A stretch of DNA of 64,000 nucleotides from Craspedostauros australis (taxonomy: Eukaryota > Bacillariophyta > Bacillariophyceae > Mastogloiales > Achnanthaceae), in the NCBI GenBank assembly GCA_026770025.1, contig JAMXDE010000028.1, forward strand, positions 186,001 to 250,000, given 5' to 3'. The position numbers were made by a program, and so were the translations under genes. The notes below the pieces were generated by a model. It was not told where the DNA came from. It searched no databases and was given only the letters and a program-made list of their open reading frames with translations. Positions within the stretch are counted from its first letter, which is position 1; each line of letters starts with the position of its first letter. This document shows, one piece after another, positions 1 to 10,791 of this stretch.

Positions 1-1103
1 CTCTGTCATATTCTGCATTATTCCCTTCCACGATGTCAGAGACAGCGGCGACGGCAACTACTGCATCCCATACAAGATCGCATGAGTTGCGTCTGGCCAT
101 TCATGATTGCGCACGAGACCGCTCCTTGCAGGCATGAGGCCATCATGCTTCGCTCTACTGAGCATTCCGATCAAACTGGAAACCATGAGACTCTGCGATT
201 GGACAAACAAGTTGCGAGGTCGAATGACTGCGTGTCTCGCACAACATTATCATGCACGAAAGCATCTTCACAACACGACGCGATTGCACTGTCGGAAGCG
301 CAAAGCTCTACAATGTGAACGATGGTGACAACAAACCTTTGCGCATTTCTTAAGAGCAAACGGAGCAAGCTACCGCAACACGCATACTACAGTGATCTAT
401 TGTAAATAGTAACCTCGGGATCTGGACGTCAAATAACTCAACATGCGTCCCAACATCTTCCTCTCTCCTCGCAGAGAGTCCAATGGTATTATTGTCGAAG
501 CTGATGCCAAGCAGAAGTTGCCTCCACCAAGTCCGATAGTGTCACGAGGTCTCACATGACAACAAATTGAGAGCTCGTTTGTGCCGAAGGACCCGCACAA
601 CGAAACAACGCGCCATTTCTCAACGCGAACACGAACAACAACAAAAACAAAGATGAAACCCGAACGAGAGACATCATGTCCCACAAGCCAACAACACTGT
701 TGTGGATACTCCCCCGCCATTGATCCTCGAAGATCTGTTGCTGAAGGCGTACATGTATCATCATTATTGCAGAGGCGAACAGACCACCACAGGTCCGAAC
801 ATCATTCTCAAATTTAGTTGCAGAGCAGCTGGAAAAGTGGTCAACGCTGCCTGGAGTCGAGCAACCCCTCGCTTCGACAAGACTGAGCAAGGTGCAAACG
901 ACGACACAGAGACCATCTTGGTGAAGGCGAAGATTCGACACGCACGCAAGCCACTACTAGTAATGCATCGCTCGCACGTGTACTATTATAACATATCGTA
1001 GTCCAGAGACAGAGTCGCATCATTGCTCCCCAAGTCTCTCGCCAATCTTCCATCATCTTGTTTGGAGGGAGACAATCAGAGACTCATCACGGCTAGCACC
1101 ATC
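1..1103. other. intergenic, no supported gene
   Basis: The open frames on both strands are short, overlap each other and show no recognisable domain or compositional coding signal. This is upstream DNA of the zinc-transporter gene. No RNA gene was recognised. Confidence 0.5.
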
Positions 1104-1385
1104 ATGTTGGTTCAAAGCATCCGGGCAAGCATGGGCGTACAGCGCACTATCATCAGTCTCCACCATGGACGTGTTGGACGTGTTGGACGTGTTGGGCGTG
1201 TTGGACGTGTTGGATTGGGTGCGTGCATGCGCACAAAAGCGAGGCGAGAATCTATGCACAGATCCCGATCGGCTGTCTCCACGATTTACTCCAACAACGC
1301 CCCAGCAACGTCACACGAGCGCAACCTTCCTGCGCTGATACGGCCACCGTTGTCCAAAACAACAAGCGTTCCATCGAACTACCAG

Positions 1386-1419
<34 letters not shown>

Positions 1420-3281
1420 TGGAATGCCATCAGCCGCTCCATCTCAACGTCGACCATGGCTGTGCTCTCTTGCTACCGCATCTGCAGCCGAATCCTCACC
1501 CATCAGCACATGCAAGCGATGTCCATGTCACCAAACCCGCGCCTTCCGACCTCTCCACATCCATGCGCGCGATCAGCGTGGACGCTCAACTCAAAACGAA
1601 GCTTGTCACTCTTGCAAATGGCCTTCTTGCGCACCATCGAGGGGACTACGGAAGACTTCGGCGCTTCTCAACAGGCGGTGACAAAGCCTCTTCCTCACGC
1701 TCATCATTGCAATCACCATCGCAACCACCATCGAAGTCAAGGCAGTCGCTTGGTGCCATGGCACCTGCGGCCAACCAATCCATTGACGATAAAAACAACG
1801 GCCAGGAGCCAGCTGGCACCGACAGCACCACCGACAAGGTGAACCCAAACTCACAACTACGAAGAACCAAGACCATCACTGTGCTCAACAGTTCAGCTTC
1901 CAAAGAGAGGATCAAGAGACAAGTCAGGGCCAACCGAAAGAACAAGATCTCGGTGCCCAACTACGGCCCCGATGCCGACCGCGCATTCCAATCGCTGCAG
2001 AACGCGCGCAAGGAACGGGCCAGGGCAAAGACGGCCGCCAACGTCCGCAGGGCGCTCTACGGCAACGCCTTCATCTGCGCTGCCAAGCTAGGCGCGTGGC
2101 TCTCGTCCGGCAGTTCCAGCATGATGTCGGAGTTCGTGCACAGCGTCGTGGACTGCGGTAACCAATCCCTCCTTCTCATGGGCCTCAGGGATTCGCGCAA
2201 CGCTGCCGATCGGTTGCATCCCTACGGATACGGAAAGTCCATCTACTTCTGGGCCTTGGTCAGCGCCTTGGGCACCTTCTTCCTCGGCGCCGGCGTTTCC
2301 ATGAGCCATTCCATCCAGGCGCTCATGGCTCCGACCTTGGAAGACATCTCGTGGCATATCTGGGGCGTCCTCGGCGTCAGCTTCGCCGTCGATGGATACG
2401 TCCTTGCCAAGACGGTGTCCGAGATCTCGGAGGAAAAGCCGCCGCACATCAGCCTCATGGACCACATCTGGAAGATACGAGATCCCGCAACGCTGGCGAT
2501 CCTTCTGGAGGACGGAGCAGCGTGCCTGGGGATCCTCATCGCGATCGGAGGCATCTCGGCTTCCCACGTCACCAGCATGCCCATATTCGATGGCATCGCG
2601 GGCGTCGGCATCTCCTGTCTCCTGGGTGCCATGGGCCTCATGCTGGTCCGCGTCAACCACAGCTTCCTGCTGGGCCAAGGCGTCGACAAGGAGATCCGCG
2701 ACGGCATCGAGAAGATCATCCTGGATCGACGCAGCATCGACAACGTCTACTCCATCCAGTCCCAGTGGACCGGCCCCGAAACCTTCTCCTTCAAGGCCGA
2801 GGTCGACTTTGACGGGACCTTCCTGGCCGCCCAGCTCATGTCGCGGTACCAGGGAGAATTCAGCCGCGCGCACAAGGAGCTCGATCAGGAACTCGAGGTC
2901 CTGCTGTGCTGGTACGCCGAGGACGTCATGCGCGCCGTCGAACGCGAAGTGCGCCACATCGAGGCCAAGATCCGCCAGAAGTATCCCGGCGCGGAGTACA
3001 TCGAGCTGGAGCCCATGAGCAAGGATGCCGACAAGTTCGCGATCGACGATTCCTTCGAGGAGAAGCTGCAGGCCATTGAACGCAAGGAGATGCAGAGCTT
3101 GGTGCGCGTGCTGTACGAGAACGCGGGCAAGACGAGCCTCGATGACCCGCAGACGGTGCCCATGGAATCCGAGGGCGTGCCCATGCCCACATCCGTGATC
3201 GATTTTGAAAAGTCCGTCAAGGAGGCGTCGTCGTTGCCGTCATCGTTGTCGCCCAATCCAAAAGATGTCAAGAAAAAATGA
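1104..3281 (+). CDS. SLC30A9: SLC30A9/ZnT9-like cation diffusion facilitator
   Basis: Probable mitochondrial zinc exporter of the ZnT9 branch of the cation diffusion facilitator family, 725 aa. The frame is open further upstream, but the first ATG is at 1104. The first ~310 residues are low-complexity and basic, with a GRV repeat, a polyQ run and Ser/Arg-rich stretches; part may be a targeting region. The conserved part starts near residue 312. It has the first membrane segments, the HSVVD motif near residue 345 (metal-binding His and Asp of TM2), GLRDSRNAADRLHPYGYGK typical of ZnT9, later membrane segments, and a C-terminal cytoplasmic-type region containing FKAEVDFDG. The last ~60 residues are polar. 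The family assignment rests on several motifs in the right order; the mitochondrial location is known for the family and only inferred here. The gene converges on the first isomerase gene. Confidence 0.9.
1167..1215 (+). repeat. 9-bp tandem repeat coding GRV
   Basis: About five copies of a nine-base unit (cgtgttgga with one variant) in frame in the N-terminal region of the zinc transporter, giving Gly-Arg-Val repeats. Copy number is likely polymorphic. Confidence 0.8.
1384..1419 (+). repeat. CAG/CAA triplet tract (polyQ)
   Basis: Interrupted CAG/CAA tract coding about 12 consecutive Gln in the non-conserved N-terminal part of the ZnT9-like protein. Confidence 0.8.
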
Positions 3282-3607
3282 ATGAACTCATGCATAACCG
3301 TACTCAATTCTGTGTCAACTTCATTCATTCGCACATATCGTTGCGCTGTAGTTCAGAGTATGAACTCTACTCTATTGAAAGTTACGTTCGAATGTGCATA
3401 TCTTCTATGCACCAAGTATAATACGATATAAGAATGTCTTTGAACGTGATTACCGACTGTTGTGGATGTTGCTGTTGTGCCGTCGTTACGTTATCAGTTC
3501 ATAATGGAATGGTATGTGTGGTATGGAAAGAGTATGAAGGGCATTCAGATACTCAAATCCAAATGACAATCAAGCCATGTTGTTGCGATGTGCGATGATG
3601 CGACAAT
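3282..3607. other. convergent 3' spacer
   Basis: AT-richer stretch between the convergent ends of the zinc-transporter gene and the first isomerase gene. It should hold both 3' UTRs. No gene seen. Confidence 0.5.
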
Positions 3608-4821
3608 TTACTTTGGGATTCCGTTGATCACGTTGAAGAAGTCTGCCTTCAAGGAGGCACCACCAATCAATCCACCATCGATGTCTGGCTGAGACAACAG
3701 ACCCTCAGCATTCGCACCCTTCATCGATCCTCCGTACTGAATACGGACCGCATTGGCCACGGACTCGGACACGTTTGCGCTCACCCACTTGCGGATGTTG
3801 GCGTGTGTCTCCTGTGCCATCTCTGGTGTGGCGGTCAGTCCAGTACCAATGGCCCACACTGGCTCATACGCGATGGCCACGTTTGCCCACTCTTCTGGCT
3901 TGAGGAGCTTGGCGAGAGGCTCGAGCTGCTTGGCGCACACATCCATGGTGACACCCGATTCTCTCTCTTCCTTCTTCTCACCGATGGCGAACATGACCTT
4001 GAGTCCGTTGTCAAGGGCGACCTTGCACTTGTCGGCACAGAGCTTCTCTGGCTCACCTGCCATACCGAATCCCTGTCGTCTTTCGGAGTGTCCGATGATG
4101 ACCCACGCACATCCGAGGTCCTTGAGCTGGTGCGATCCGACTTCTCCAGTGTAGGCACCGTTGGATGCGTTGACTCCGCAGTCCTGGGCACCGACGGCGA
4201 TATCGGAACGAAGCATGGACAGCCCCAAAAACAAGTGTGGGTGCGGGACGCAGAGAACGACTTCCACATTCTCCGGAATGGGACCTGCTTCATTGAAGAC
4301 CTTCATGCGTTCGATACCTTCCGTGAGCGTGCCGTTGCACTTCCAGTTGCCACCGATGAGGTACTTTCGTGGTCCTGCCTTTCCTGCTGGTCCGGCAGAT
4401 CCGGCTGGGCGTGTGGAGGCGAGCGATGCGGCGTCTGTGACACTGTGGCAGCCATGGTCATGGGAAATAAAGAGGACAGATTGAGCAGCAAAGTAGTGCA
4501 ACGGAAAGACAATGTCGTGAGACTTGATATTCAGGATCAATACAGGGTGACAGCACTCCAGAGTGTGTAATAATGGTGCATGACGCACCCTCCAGAAAAT
4601 GGGGCTGGCACTCAGCCGCCTGAATGTAGAGCCTCGTTTCTCATTTCTTACTATGGCTCCCTGCCTTGCACGTCGGTCACAATGGAAGATTTGGGCAGAG
4701 CAGGAGTATGGGAGCGTGGGGATGGATCGTTGGATGGTTGTTGATGCAACGAGAGTACGGGGCCATAGCAAGTTTCACGGCGCAAGCGAGAGCGAACAGA
4801 CACCCTCCCCTTGCATGTCAT
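3608..4821 (-). CDS. TPI: triose-phosphate isomerase, copy 1 (two-exon model)
   Basis: Interconverts dihydroxyacetone phosphate and glyceraldehyde 3-phosphate. The barrel has GGNWKCNGT (catalytic Lys), IGHSERR (catalytic His), AYEPVWAIGTG (catalytic Glu) and the GGSMKGANAEGL phosphate-binding loop. The frame carrying the enzyme has no ATG before the barrel, so an upstream exon is required. A consistent model is exon 1 at 4652-4821 (a second in-frame ATG lies at 4914), donor GTAAGA, a 209-bp intron at 4443-4651, acceptor CCACAG, and exon 2 at 3608-4442. The phases fit and give 334 aa (365 aa from the earlier ATG). The predicted N-terminus is Arg-rich and then joins a linker containing RPAGSAGPAGKAGPRKY, shared with copy 2. 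This could be an organelle-targeting extension. The exon 1 model is an inference; the enzyme identity is firm. Much of the 3' part is nearly identical to copy 2. Confidence 0.8.
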
Positions 4822-6279
4822 GACTCCGGACGCAGATCCAGCTGTCACCCTACTCCGAAGCAGGTCATGCTGGTCCTTGCTGCAACCTTGCTGGCATTGA
4901 AAGCTCAAGCCCATCGCGCGGATGCATACGGCTGGCCGTTCCCCACTTACTTCATGGTGAGATTGAATCTGTCTGCGATTGTGCTGGTCGTGCTGGTTGG
5001 GATTGATTGGAGTTGATTGCAGTTGATGGCTGCAATTTCGATCGATTTGTGTGTGGACGCGAACAACAGGAAGGAATCAAAGGCGGAGACGGAGCACCCG
5101 CGTGTGCCTCGCAGAAAGGCTGCCGAATCTTCAGTCACCTCGTTTGCCTCCGTCTTGGGGAGCCACAGAAGCGAAGCTTGTCGCGACTTTCCTTCGCGTG
5201 TCGCGCACACAAACCGAATCATTTCTTGACGCGCCCAACAACTGCAAGATACCCCCAATCCTTGAGGCAACGGTCAATCAACGCCAACGAGAGAGAAGGA
5301 TCTTGTTCTGTGGACATCAATGCATTCGTGGGAGTGACACATGACGAACTTGATGGTTCCACGAGACAGTCGACTCACATGACCACACACAAAGCACGTC
5401 TCCGCGTTCGTGAATCACCTGTTTTGCTCCAAACGCGAACGAAGAAACCGAAGCCTCTTGTCACGTTTCTCGTTGCAATTGCGAACGGAATGAGGAAGCC
5501 TTCGTTTCGCACACAAGTCCTGTGGGGCATGGTTGGATGTGGAATACACTGGAGGGAAAGGACACGACAAGGGTTGAATGAAGGGGGAAGGACACGACAA
5601 GGGTTGAACGAAGGGGGAAGGACACGACAAGGGTTGAATGAAGGGGGAAGGACGCAACAAGGGTTGAATGAAGGAGCAAGGACAGTTCCAAAGAGCATGG
5701 GCTGGCACTGGCGTGAGGAGATCGTAACGATTCTCTTTGGCGATGCCTTTGGGGAACCTTCCCTGATTGAGATGCGCCGGTTGCAGATATTGCGCACATC
5801 GGGTATGTGCGTCGAAGGGCCATGGCATGCGGTAGCATACTACGAATGGATACCATGGCAATGCTCTCATGACGACAACAGGCATTGCGCTGACAATCGT
5901 CCGCATTGACGCCGCATGCCGATTCGGAAGAGACGGCAAATGCGTGAGTTTGAAGAGGATAGTGTTGAGCCAGCAGCGTCAGATGGAAGAAGCAAAGTAA
6001 CTGATGATGGCAGCACGTAAACGAAAGGGTGCAACTGAATGTTGCAAGGGTGCTGGAGGTAGTATAGCATCTTGGAATCACTAGAATATGTACAAACTCA
6101 TCTCCTCGCGTGTTCTTGGCTTTGCTTGTTCGCTTGGTTCAATCTTGGTATTGATGTTGATGGCGTTGTTCGACTATCGCAGCGCGTCATTGTGCTTGCC
6201 CTCCATCAGCGCCCCTGGACATCATGCTCGTGTTCATGTTCATCTTCAGGCCTCTTGTCGACTGTACCGATGGGACAGT
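4822..6279. other. intergenic spacer between the isomerase genes
   Basis: No domain-bearing frame on either strand. The long open frame on the plus strand near 5.0-5.9 kb owes its length to a 30-bp minisatellite and to chance. The segment at 4822-4914 may belong to exon 1 of isomerase copy 1 if the earlier ATG is used. Confidence 0.5.
5557..5684 (+). repeat. 30-bp minisatellite, about four copies
   Basis: Tandem 30-base units built around acacgacaagggttgaa, with four nearly identical copies and a decayed tail. The fourth copy carries gcaaca in place of cacgaca. Intergenic; no link to a gene is evident. Confidence 0.85.
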
Positions 6280-7203
6280 TTACTTTGGAATTCCGTTGAT
6301 GACATTGAAGAAGTCAGCCTTCAGGGAGGCACCGCCAATCAATCCACCATCGATGTCTGGCTGAGACAACAGACCCTCAGCATTCGCACCCTTCATCGAT
6401 CCTCCGTACTGAATACGGACCGCATTCGCGACAGACTCGGACACGTTTGCGCTCATCCACTTGCGGATGTTGGCGTGTGTCTCCTGTGCCATCTCTGGTG
6501 TGGCGGTCAGTCCAGTACCAATGGCCCACACTGGCTCATACGCGATGGCCACGTTTGCCCACTCTTCTGGCTTGAGGAGCTTGGCGAGAGGCTCGAGCTG
6601 CTTGGCGCACACATCCATGGTGACACCCGATTCTCTCTCTTCCTTCTTCTCACCGATGGCGAACATGACCTTGAGTCCGTTGTCAAGGGCGACCTTGCAC
6701 TTGTCGGCACAGAGCTTCTCTGGCTCGCCTGCCATACCGAATCCCTGTCGTCTTTCGGAGTGTCCGATGATGACCCACGCACATCCGAGGTCCTTGAGCT
6801 GGTGTGACCCGACTTCTCCAGTGTAGGCACCGTTGGATGTGTTGACTCCGCAGTCCTGGGCACCGACAGCGATATCGGAGCGCAGTCCGGAGAGGAGCAT
6901 TGGGATGTGGATGTATGGAACACAGAGGACGACCTCAACGTTGGCAGGGATGGGTCCTGCCTCGTTGAAGACCTTGACACGCTCAGTGTTCTCGGCAATG
7001 GTTCCATTGCACTTCCAGTTTCCGCCGATGAGGTACTTTCGTGGTCCTGCCTTTCCTGCTGGTCCAGCAGATCCAGCTGGGCGCGCAGATGTGGCGACGC
7101 CTCTGTCCGCGCTTGCGTCAGCTGGCTTGGCTGCAGTTGATGGAGCTCCAAACAGCATCATGGCTGCGGAGGCACCCAAGGCGGCGGCGGTTGCGCCGAT
7201 CAT
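6280..7203 (-). CDS. TPI: triose-phosphate isomerase, copy 2
   Basis: Second isomerase gene, 307 aa from the ATG at 7203. It has the same catalytic set as copy 1 (WKCNGT Lys, IGHSERR His, AYEPVWAIGTG Glu, GGSMKG loop) and the same RPAGSAGPAGKAGPRKY linker before the barrel. The N-terminus differs: about 35 residues that are Ala-rich and hydrophobic, then polar, with an AKPADA-like stretch. This resembles a signal or transit peptide and suggests the two copies serve different compartments, for example cytosol versus plastid or mitochondrion (inference). A possible acceptor (CGCAG) about 10 bases upstream of the ATG has the same phase as the copy 1 intron, so an upstream exon is possible but not shown. 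Confidence 0.88.
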   Translation of the reverse strand: MIGATAAALGASAAMMLFGAPSTAAKPADASADRGVATSARPAGSAGPAGKAGPRKYLIGGNWKCNGTIAENTERVKVFNEAGPIPANVEVVLCVPYIHIPMLLSGLRSDIAVGAQDCGVNTSNGAYTGEVGSHQLKDLGCAWVIIGHSERRQGFGMAGEPEKLCADKCKVALDNGLKVMFAIGEKKEERESGVTMDVCAKQLEPLAKLLKPEEWANVAIAYEPVWAIGTGLTATPEMAQETHANIRKWMSANVSESVANAVRIQYGGSMKGANAEGLLSQPDIDGGLIGGASLKADFFNVINGIPK

Positions 7204-8261
7204 AATATTGTCACTGCGTGTACGTCATGGCGGTCAATTCATTTTGATTCGGTTGGTGAATTTGGAAATGCAGCAGAAAGTGGCGATCGCAATGCAACGA
7301 CACAAAACGGGATACATGAGAAGAGTGAGAAAACAGCAGTGTGAGTATCCGCTGTCAAAACCGCATCAGCACCATGGGTTCTCAACCGGAAGCGAATTTG
7401 CCGTCACCTTCCAACTTCATCCATCGCAAGAACGCAACCGCTTGCAGGAATTGGCCAGACATTGATTGATTGCTTTCGCATCCTTCTCAATTCCGAATCC
7501 GAGAATTCTATCGTGCAGAATTTGTTCAGGCCGTGGTTGTGGAGATGCATTTCACTTGATGCTATCTTGACCATGGCAATCAAAGGCATGGAGCATGCTC
7601 AATGCTTCACGCCTCCGCATTCCGGCGTCGTGGGAACGAAGCCAAGTGTGGTAAAGCACGGTCGTTTCGTCTGTGACTTGGAGATGGCCGCTTCGCGAAT
7701 GCTGTCGATCTGGTCGAAGCCGCGACCGCAGCATTCATTTGGGATGGATGACTTACCGAGTTGCCATGTTTGCTGTTTCTTGGTTGCTTGCTTCGTTCGA
7801 AGATGAATGGTGTGGAGATTTGTGCGTTGCTTGCTTGTTTGATTTTGTGTCCTCGTTGGAATGGGGGTTGTCGATGGCAGAATGATGGTGGTGGAGTGCT
7901 CCACGGATACTGGTACGAGCTATGCTTGTGTCCTTGGTGAGAGTCGTTGTTGCTGTTGTTGTCGTGGTTGCGGCGGTCATTCAGAATGCGATGCTGCGCA
8001 CGAGAGATGGAACAAGAAAAGATTCTTTTTTGGTGCGTGAGTGTGTTGTCGTGGGTGTTGGTGAGCTTGTTGGCAGACCGGCGCGCGAACATTGACGCAC
8101 GTGCGGGTTGTCACGTCACGGCAATTGCGCAGCCTCGCAGCAGGAAAAACTACGTCCGAACAGATGGCGATCTTTTCTTGACGTCGACGTTTCTCTTCGT
8201 CATTCGCCATTTCTCAATCTGATTGGCAGGTTTCTGTCTGTTGTTCCATCAGGTTGGGTCA
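7204..8261. other. upstream region of isomerase copy 2, no supported gene
   Basis: Contains the 5' flank of isomerase copy 2. Open frames are short, lack recognisable domains and are shadows of one another. Confidence 0.5.
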
Positions 8262-8265
8262 TCAA

Positions 8266-8685
8266 GGGAAACCCAATAATTTGTTCAGAATTCCGAAAAT
8301 TACATGTTTTTGAATCTTGGGGGACTAAGACAAAATCAGTGCGATGATCGAATTGTGTGTTGACTTTTTCAAACACGACAATTGAGCGAGAAACTCCTTG
8401 AAATGTGCAATGTTCATTAACGGACAATAGTATACTCGGACGCAGACGAACGTCCGGGAAATACGGACCGTCCCACAGTTGTCCGGATCGGTCCTTTTGT
8501 TCAAACATGTTCGATACAGTCCGTTAAGAAGGTCCTCGCCAATGTTGAATTGTTCTCTCAAATGGTCAACTTCGAAGAAAACAATGACAAACTTGATCGA
8601 AACTGTGGTTTTGTCCATTTTTAGTCCCGCAAGACTAGAAAAGAAGTCTACACCTAAATTCTGGACAAATTATTGGGTGTCCCAG
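8266..8685. mobile_element. fold-back inverted-repeat element (MITE-like)
   Basis: The left end read forward and the right end read as reverse complement match nearly base for base at the tips: 25 of 28 bases in the core around cccaataatttgt. Similarity continues in patches along almost the whole length (gggacta-aa-acaaaa, then gatc-aa-tt, then tttgag/attgag, then ttaacgga). The element is thus one imperfect palindrome of about 420 bp with arms near 205 bp. The tip resembles Tc1/mariner terminal repeats in general form (accc aataattt gtcc). It is AT-richer than its surroundings and has no convincing transposase frame. Neither a clear TA nor a longer target duplication was identified, so exact ends are uncertain by a few bases. 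Confidence 0.7.
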
Positions 8686-9057
8686 TTGCCCTCGCAGTTG
8701 TTGTTGATGTCTTTGTCAACTGCTCTCTTGTGATTCCACAGGCGCCATCTGTGGCACTGAACAGATTCATCATTCCACCAACGTATGCCGACCGGTGAAG
8801 CTGGGAGCCAAATTGAGCCATTGATCACCCATCCACCGATTCGTTCACACTCATCACTTGGATCCAATCTACTCAACTCGCATACTACTACTTCTCTGTG
8901 TTGGCGCGGACCGATGTGATTTGATGCGCTGATGCGACAGTCAGCCATCGCATGAAACCAGCAGAAGGCTGGCAACGTCATGTGCTCTGCTCGAACATGA
9001 GTAGAGCAGAGTAGATTGTTCTGTTCTATTGCACACGCTGTTGTTATAGAATACATT
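8686..9057. other. 3' spacer
   Basis: Flank between the fold-back element and the stop codon of the formylglycine-generating-enzyme-like gene. No gene seen. Confidence 0.5.
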
Positions 9058-10158
9058 CTATTTCTTCTTCTCGGTTCGTGCAAGCGCGCCCTTGTCGCCC
9101 TTACCTGTGTCGATGGCGCTTGCTGGTATCCCAATCACATCATCATCTGCTGTGAACCGATAGCACTTGCGGTAGTAGATTCCATCCGGTGCATTCTCCG
9201 GCATGATGTTGGGATCGCGGTAGGCGCAGGCATGGATGGCATCCCACGCCAATCCACCGTACCCGCCACATTCGCAGACACCACCATCACCACCGCGCGT
9301 GATCATTTCATCATGCACCATCTCGACGTCGTACGTGGACTGCGGCGGCACGAATCCAAACGCATTCGTGTAGTGATCGGGACATGGCGATGGATTGTTG
9401 GGTTCCACGAAGCCGGTGAACGCGTTGCCCATGGGGAAGGCGCATTTGGTCCCACCGCGGTAGGCCCATTCCCACTCCGATTCGGTCGGCAAAGCCCAGC
9501 AACCCGTTCGTTTCACCAACTCACGGACGGTGTCCGGTTCTTCCGACATCCGCTCCGATTCCTGATCTATCAAGTACGGCTGTATCTCGTTGACGCAGTG
9601 TGCGCAGGAGAGGACATTGGAGAGATGGTCCTCGATGGGATCAAAGCCGTACTTCTTCACATACTCTTCTTCGTACTCCTCGCGCTCTGCCTGCGACGGG
9701 AACGGGTCCGTTGAACCATCGTATCCAAGCTGCAAGGATCGCCCACCAGGGATCAGAAGCATGGTGCGATCGTCGAATTGGAAGGTGGCAATGTCGTGCG
9801 TCTGATCACCGCACGTGAAGGATCGGATGCCCTGAAAGACGATGGGAGTGGTCTTGCATCTGCTGTGGGTGGGATCTTTCGCTTCGTCATCATCTTCGTC
9901 TTGGTTGCCGGAAGCGTCCGGTCTGCCTTGAGCTTCATCGTGAGACTCTTCATCCTCACTTTCTTCGATGAGCCGTCGAAGCTTGACCTTGCACAGGTAC
10001 TTCTGAATGCATGTCGCCACCTGTGTCTTTTGAACCTTGTCCAGCGCATCCCAGTCTTCCACATACCTCCATCGAAGATGCTCGGTGGTGGTGGGTACTC
10101 TCGCGTTGGTCGGTTCTCGCGCAGTCGGACTCGATATTTCAGCATGCGCTCTCTTCAT
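9058..10158 (-). CDS. formylglycine-generating-enzyme (SUMF1)-like domain protein
   Basis: 366 aa from the ATG at 10158. The middle and C-terminal parts carry the signature of the FGE-sulfatase fold: a start with MLLIPGG-type strand, a central LPTESEWEWAYRGGT near residues 220-235, then a GN-F-type segment and a G-GG-ECGGYGG loop. The N-terminal ~140 residues include a Gln/Lys/Arg-rich helix and an acidic Glu/Asp stretch and are not part of the domain. Members of this family include sulfatase-modifying enzymes and many proteins with unrelated activities (for example ergothioneine or lipoprotein-type enzymes). I could not identify with confidence the active-site Cys pair of true formylglycine-generating enzymes, so I do not assign sulfatase activation. 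No signal peptide is seen, so it is probably cytosolic. Confidence 0.75.
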   Translation of the reverse strand: MKRAHAEISSPTAREPTNARVPTTTEHLRWRYVEDWDALDKVQKTQVATCIQKYLCKVKLRRLIEESEDEESHDEAQGRPDASGNQDEDDDEAKDPTHSRCKTTPIVFQGIRSFTCGDQTHDIATFQFDDRTMLLIPGGRSLQLGYDGSTDPFPSQAEREEYEEEYVKKYGFDPIEDHLSNVLSCAHCVNEIQPYLIDQESERMSEEPDTVRELVKRTGCWALPTESEWEWAYRGGTKCAFPMGNAFTGFVEPNNPSPCPDHYTNAFGFVPPQSTYDVEMVHDEMITRGGDGGVCECGGYGGLAWDAIHACAYRDPNIMPENAPDGIYYRKCYRFTADDDVIGIPASAIDTGKGDKGALARTEKKK

Positions 10159-10791
10159 CCTTCTCTCCTTGTTGTGCTGTTATGGTTGGCACGACTATGA
10201 GTGTGCGCCATGCGCAAGTCAGGCATGCCATTGCCGAGTCATGATGCCTTCTGGTTGCCTCATTGCATTGCCATTGTGCTACGCCTCTTGCCGTTTGTTT
10301 GCCTCTTGTGTGTGTTTGTTTTGCACAGAGAACGAAAATCGCGACCAAACTCCAGCAACATGTTCGATTCCACCATGCACACGCATTCTCGATAGTAGTT
10401 CGTAGACTTCTATTCGGCCTCCGTCTTGCCGCCAACCGCTAATGGCATCACGCAAACACAAGCCAGTCACGCGATCAGAAAGTGGTATCTTGTGGAACCG
10501 AACTCACCCCAACCGCCGCCATCATCACCATCATCACCATCACCACCAACACCGCCAACACCACCAACACTTTCTCTCCATTCGGATGCGCAAAGAAGGG
10601 CGAATGTAGATGGAGAGACGTTCATCATCTGTGCCAACACCTACCGACCATACGACTAGGAGCAACCCCTCTTGACGAGTAGATCGATTCAGTGCTTGGC
10701 CGGGTGAACGAACCATTGAGCAAGACCATCGGACGTTCCTGTGGCACTCAAACAAGCAGCACTCACAGCACCTGCCACGCTCATTGACGCG
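10159..10791. other. divergent intergenic region
   Basis: Lies between two divergently transcribed genes and should contain both promoters. It includes a short accatc/accacc-rich microsatellite at about 10520-10572. No gene supported. Confidence 0.5.

Noticed and set aside
2088-2957. 289-codon minus-strand frame inside the zinc transporter
   Set aside because: It lies antisense to the conserved membrane domain, and its composition reflects codon bias of the real gene.
5022-5040. 19-bp match gttgatggctgcaatttcg with 40886-40904
   Set aside because: Unlikely by chance in a single comparison, but with no extension, flanking similarity or functional context I could not make it a feature.
5007-5909. 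Long plus-strand frame with GRTRQGLNEG repeats
   Set aside because: The repeat protein is just the translation of an intergenic 30-bp minisatellite. No domain is present, and the opposite strand is equally open.
8325-8618. 97-codon minus-strand frame in the fold-back element as a transposase
   Set aside because: It has no DDE or helix-turn-helix pattern, and it reads straight through the palindrome arms, so it is more likely a by-product.
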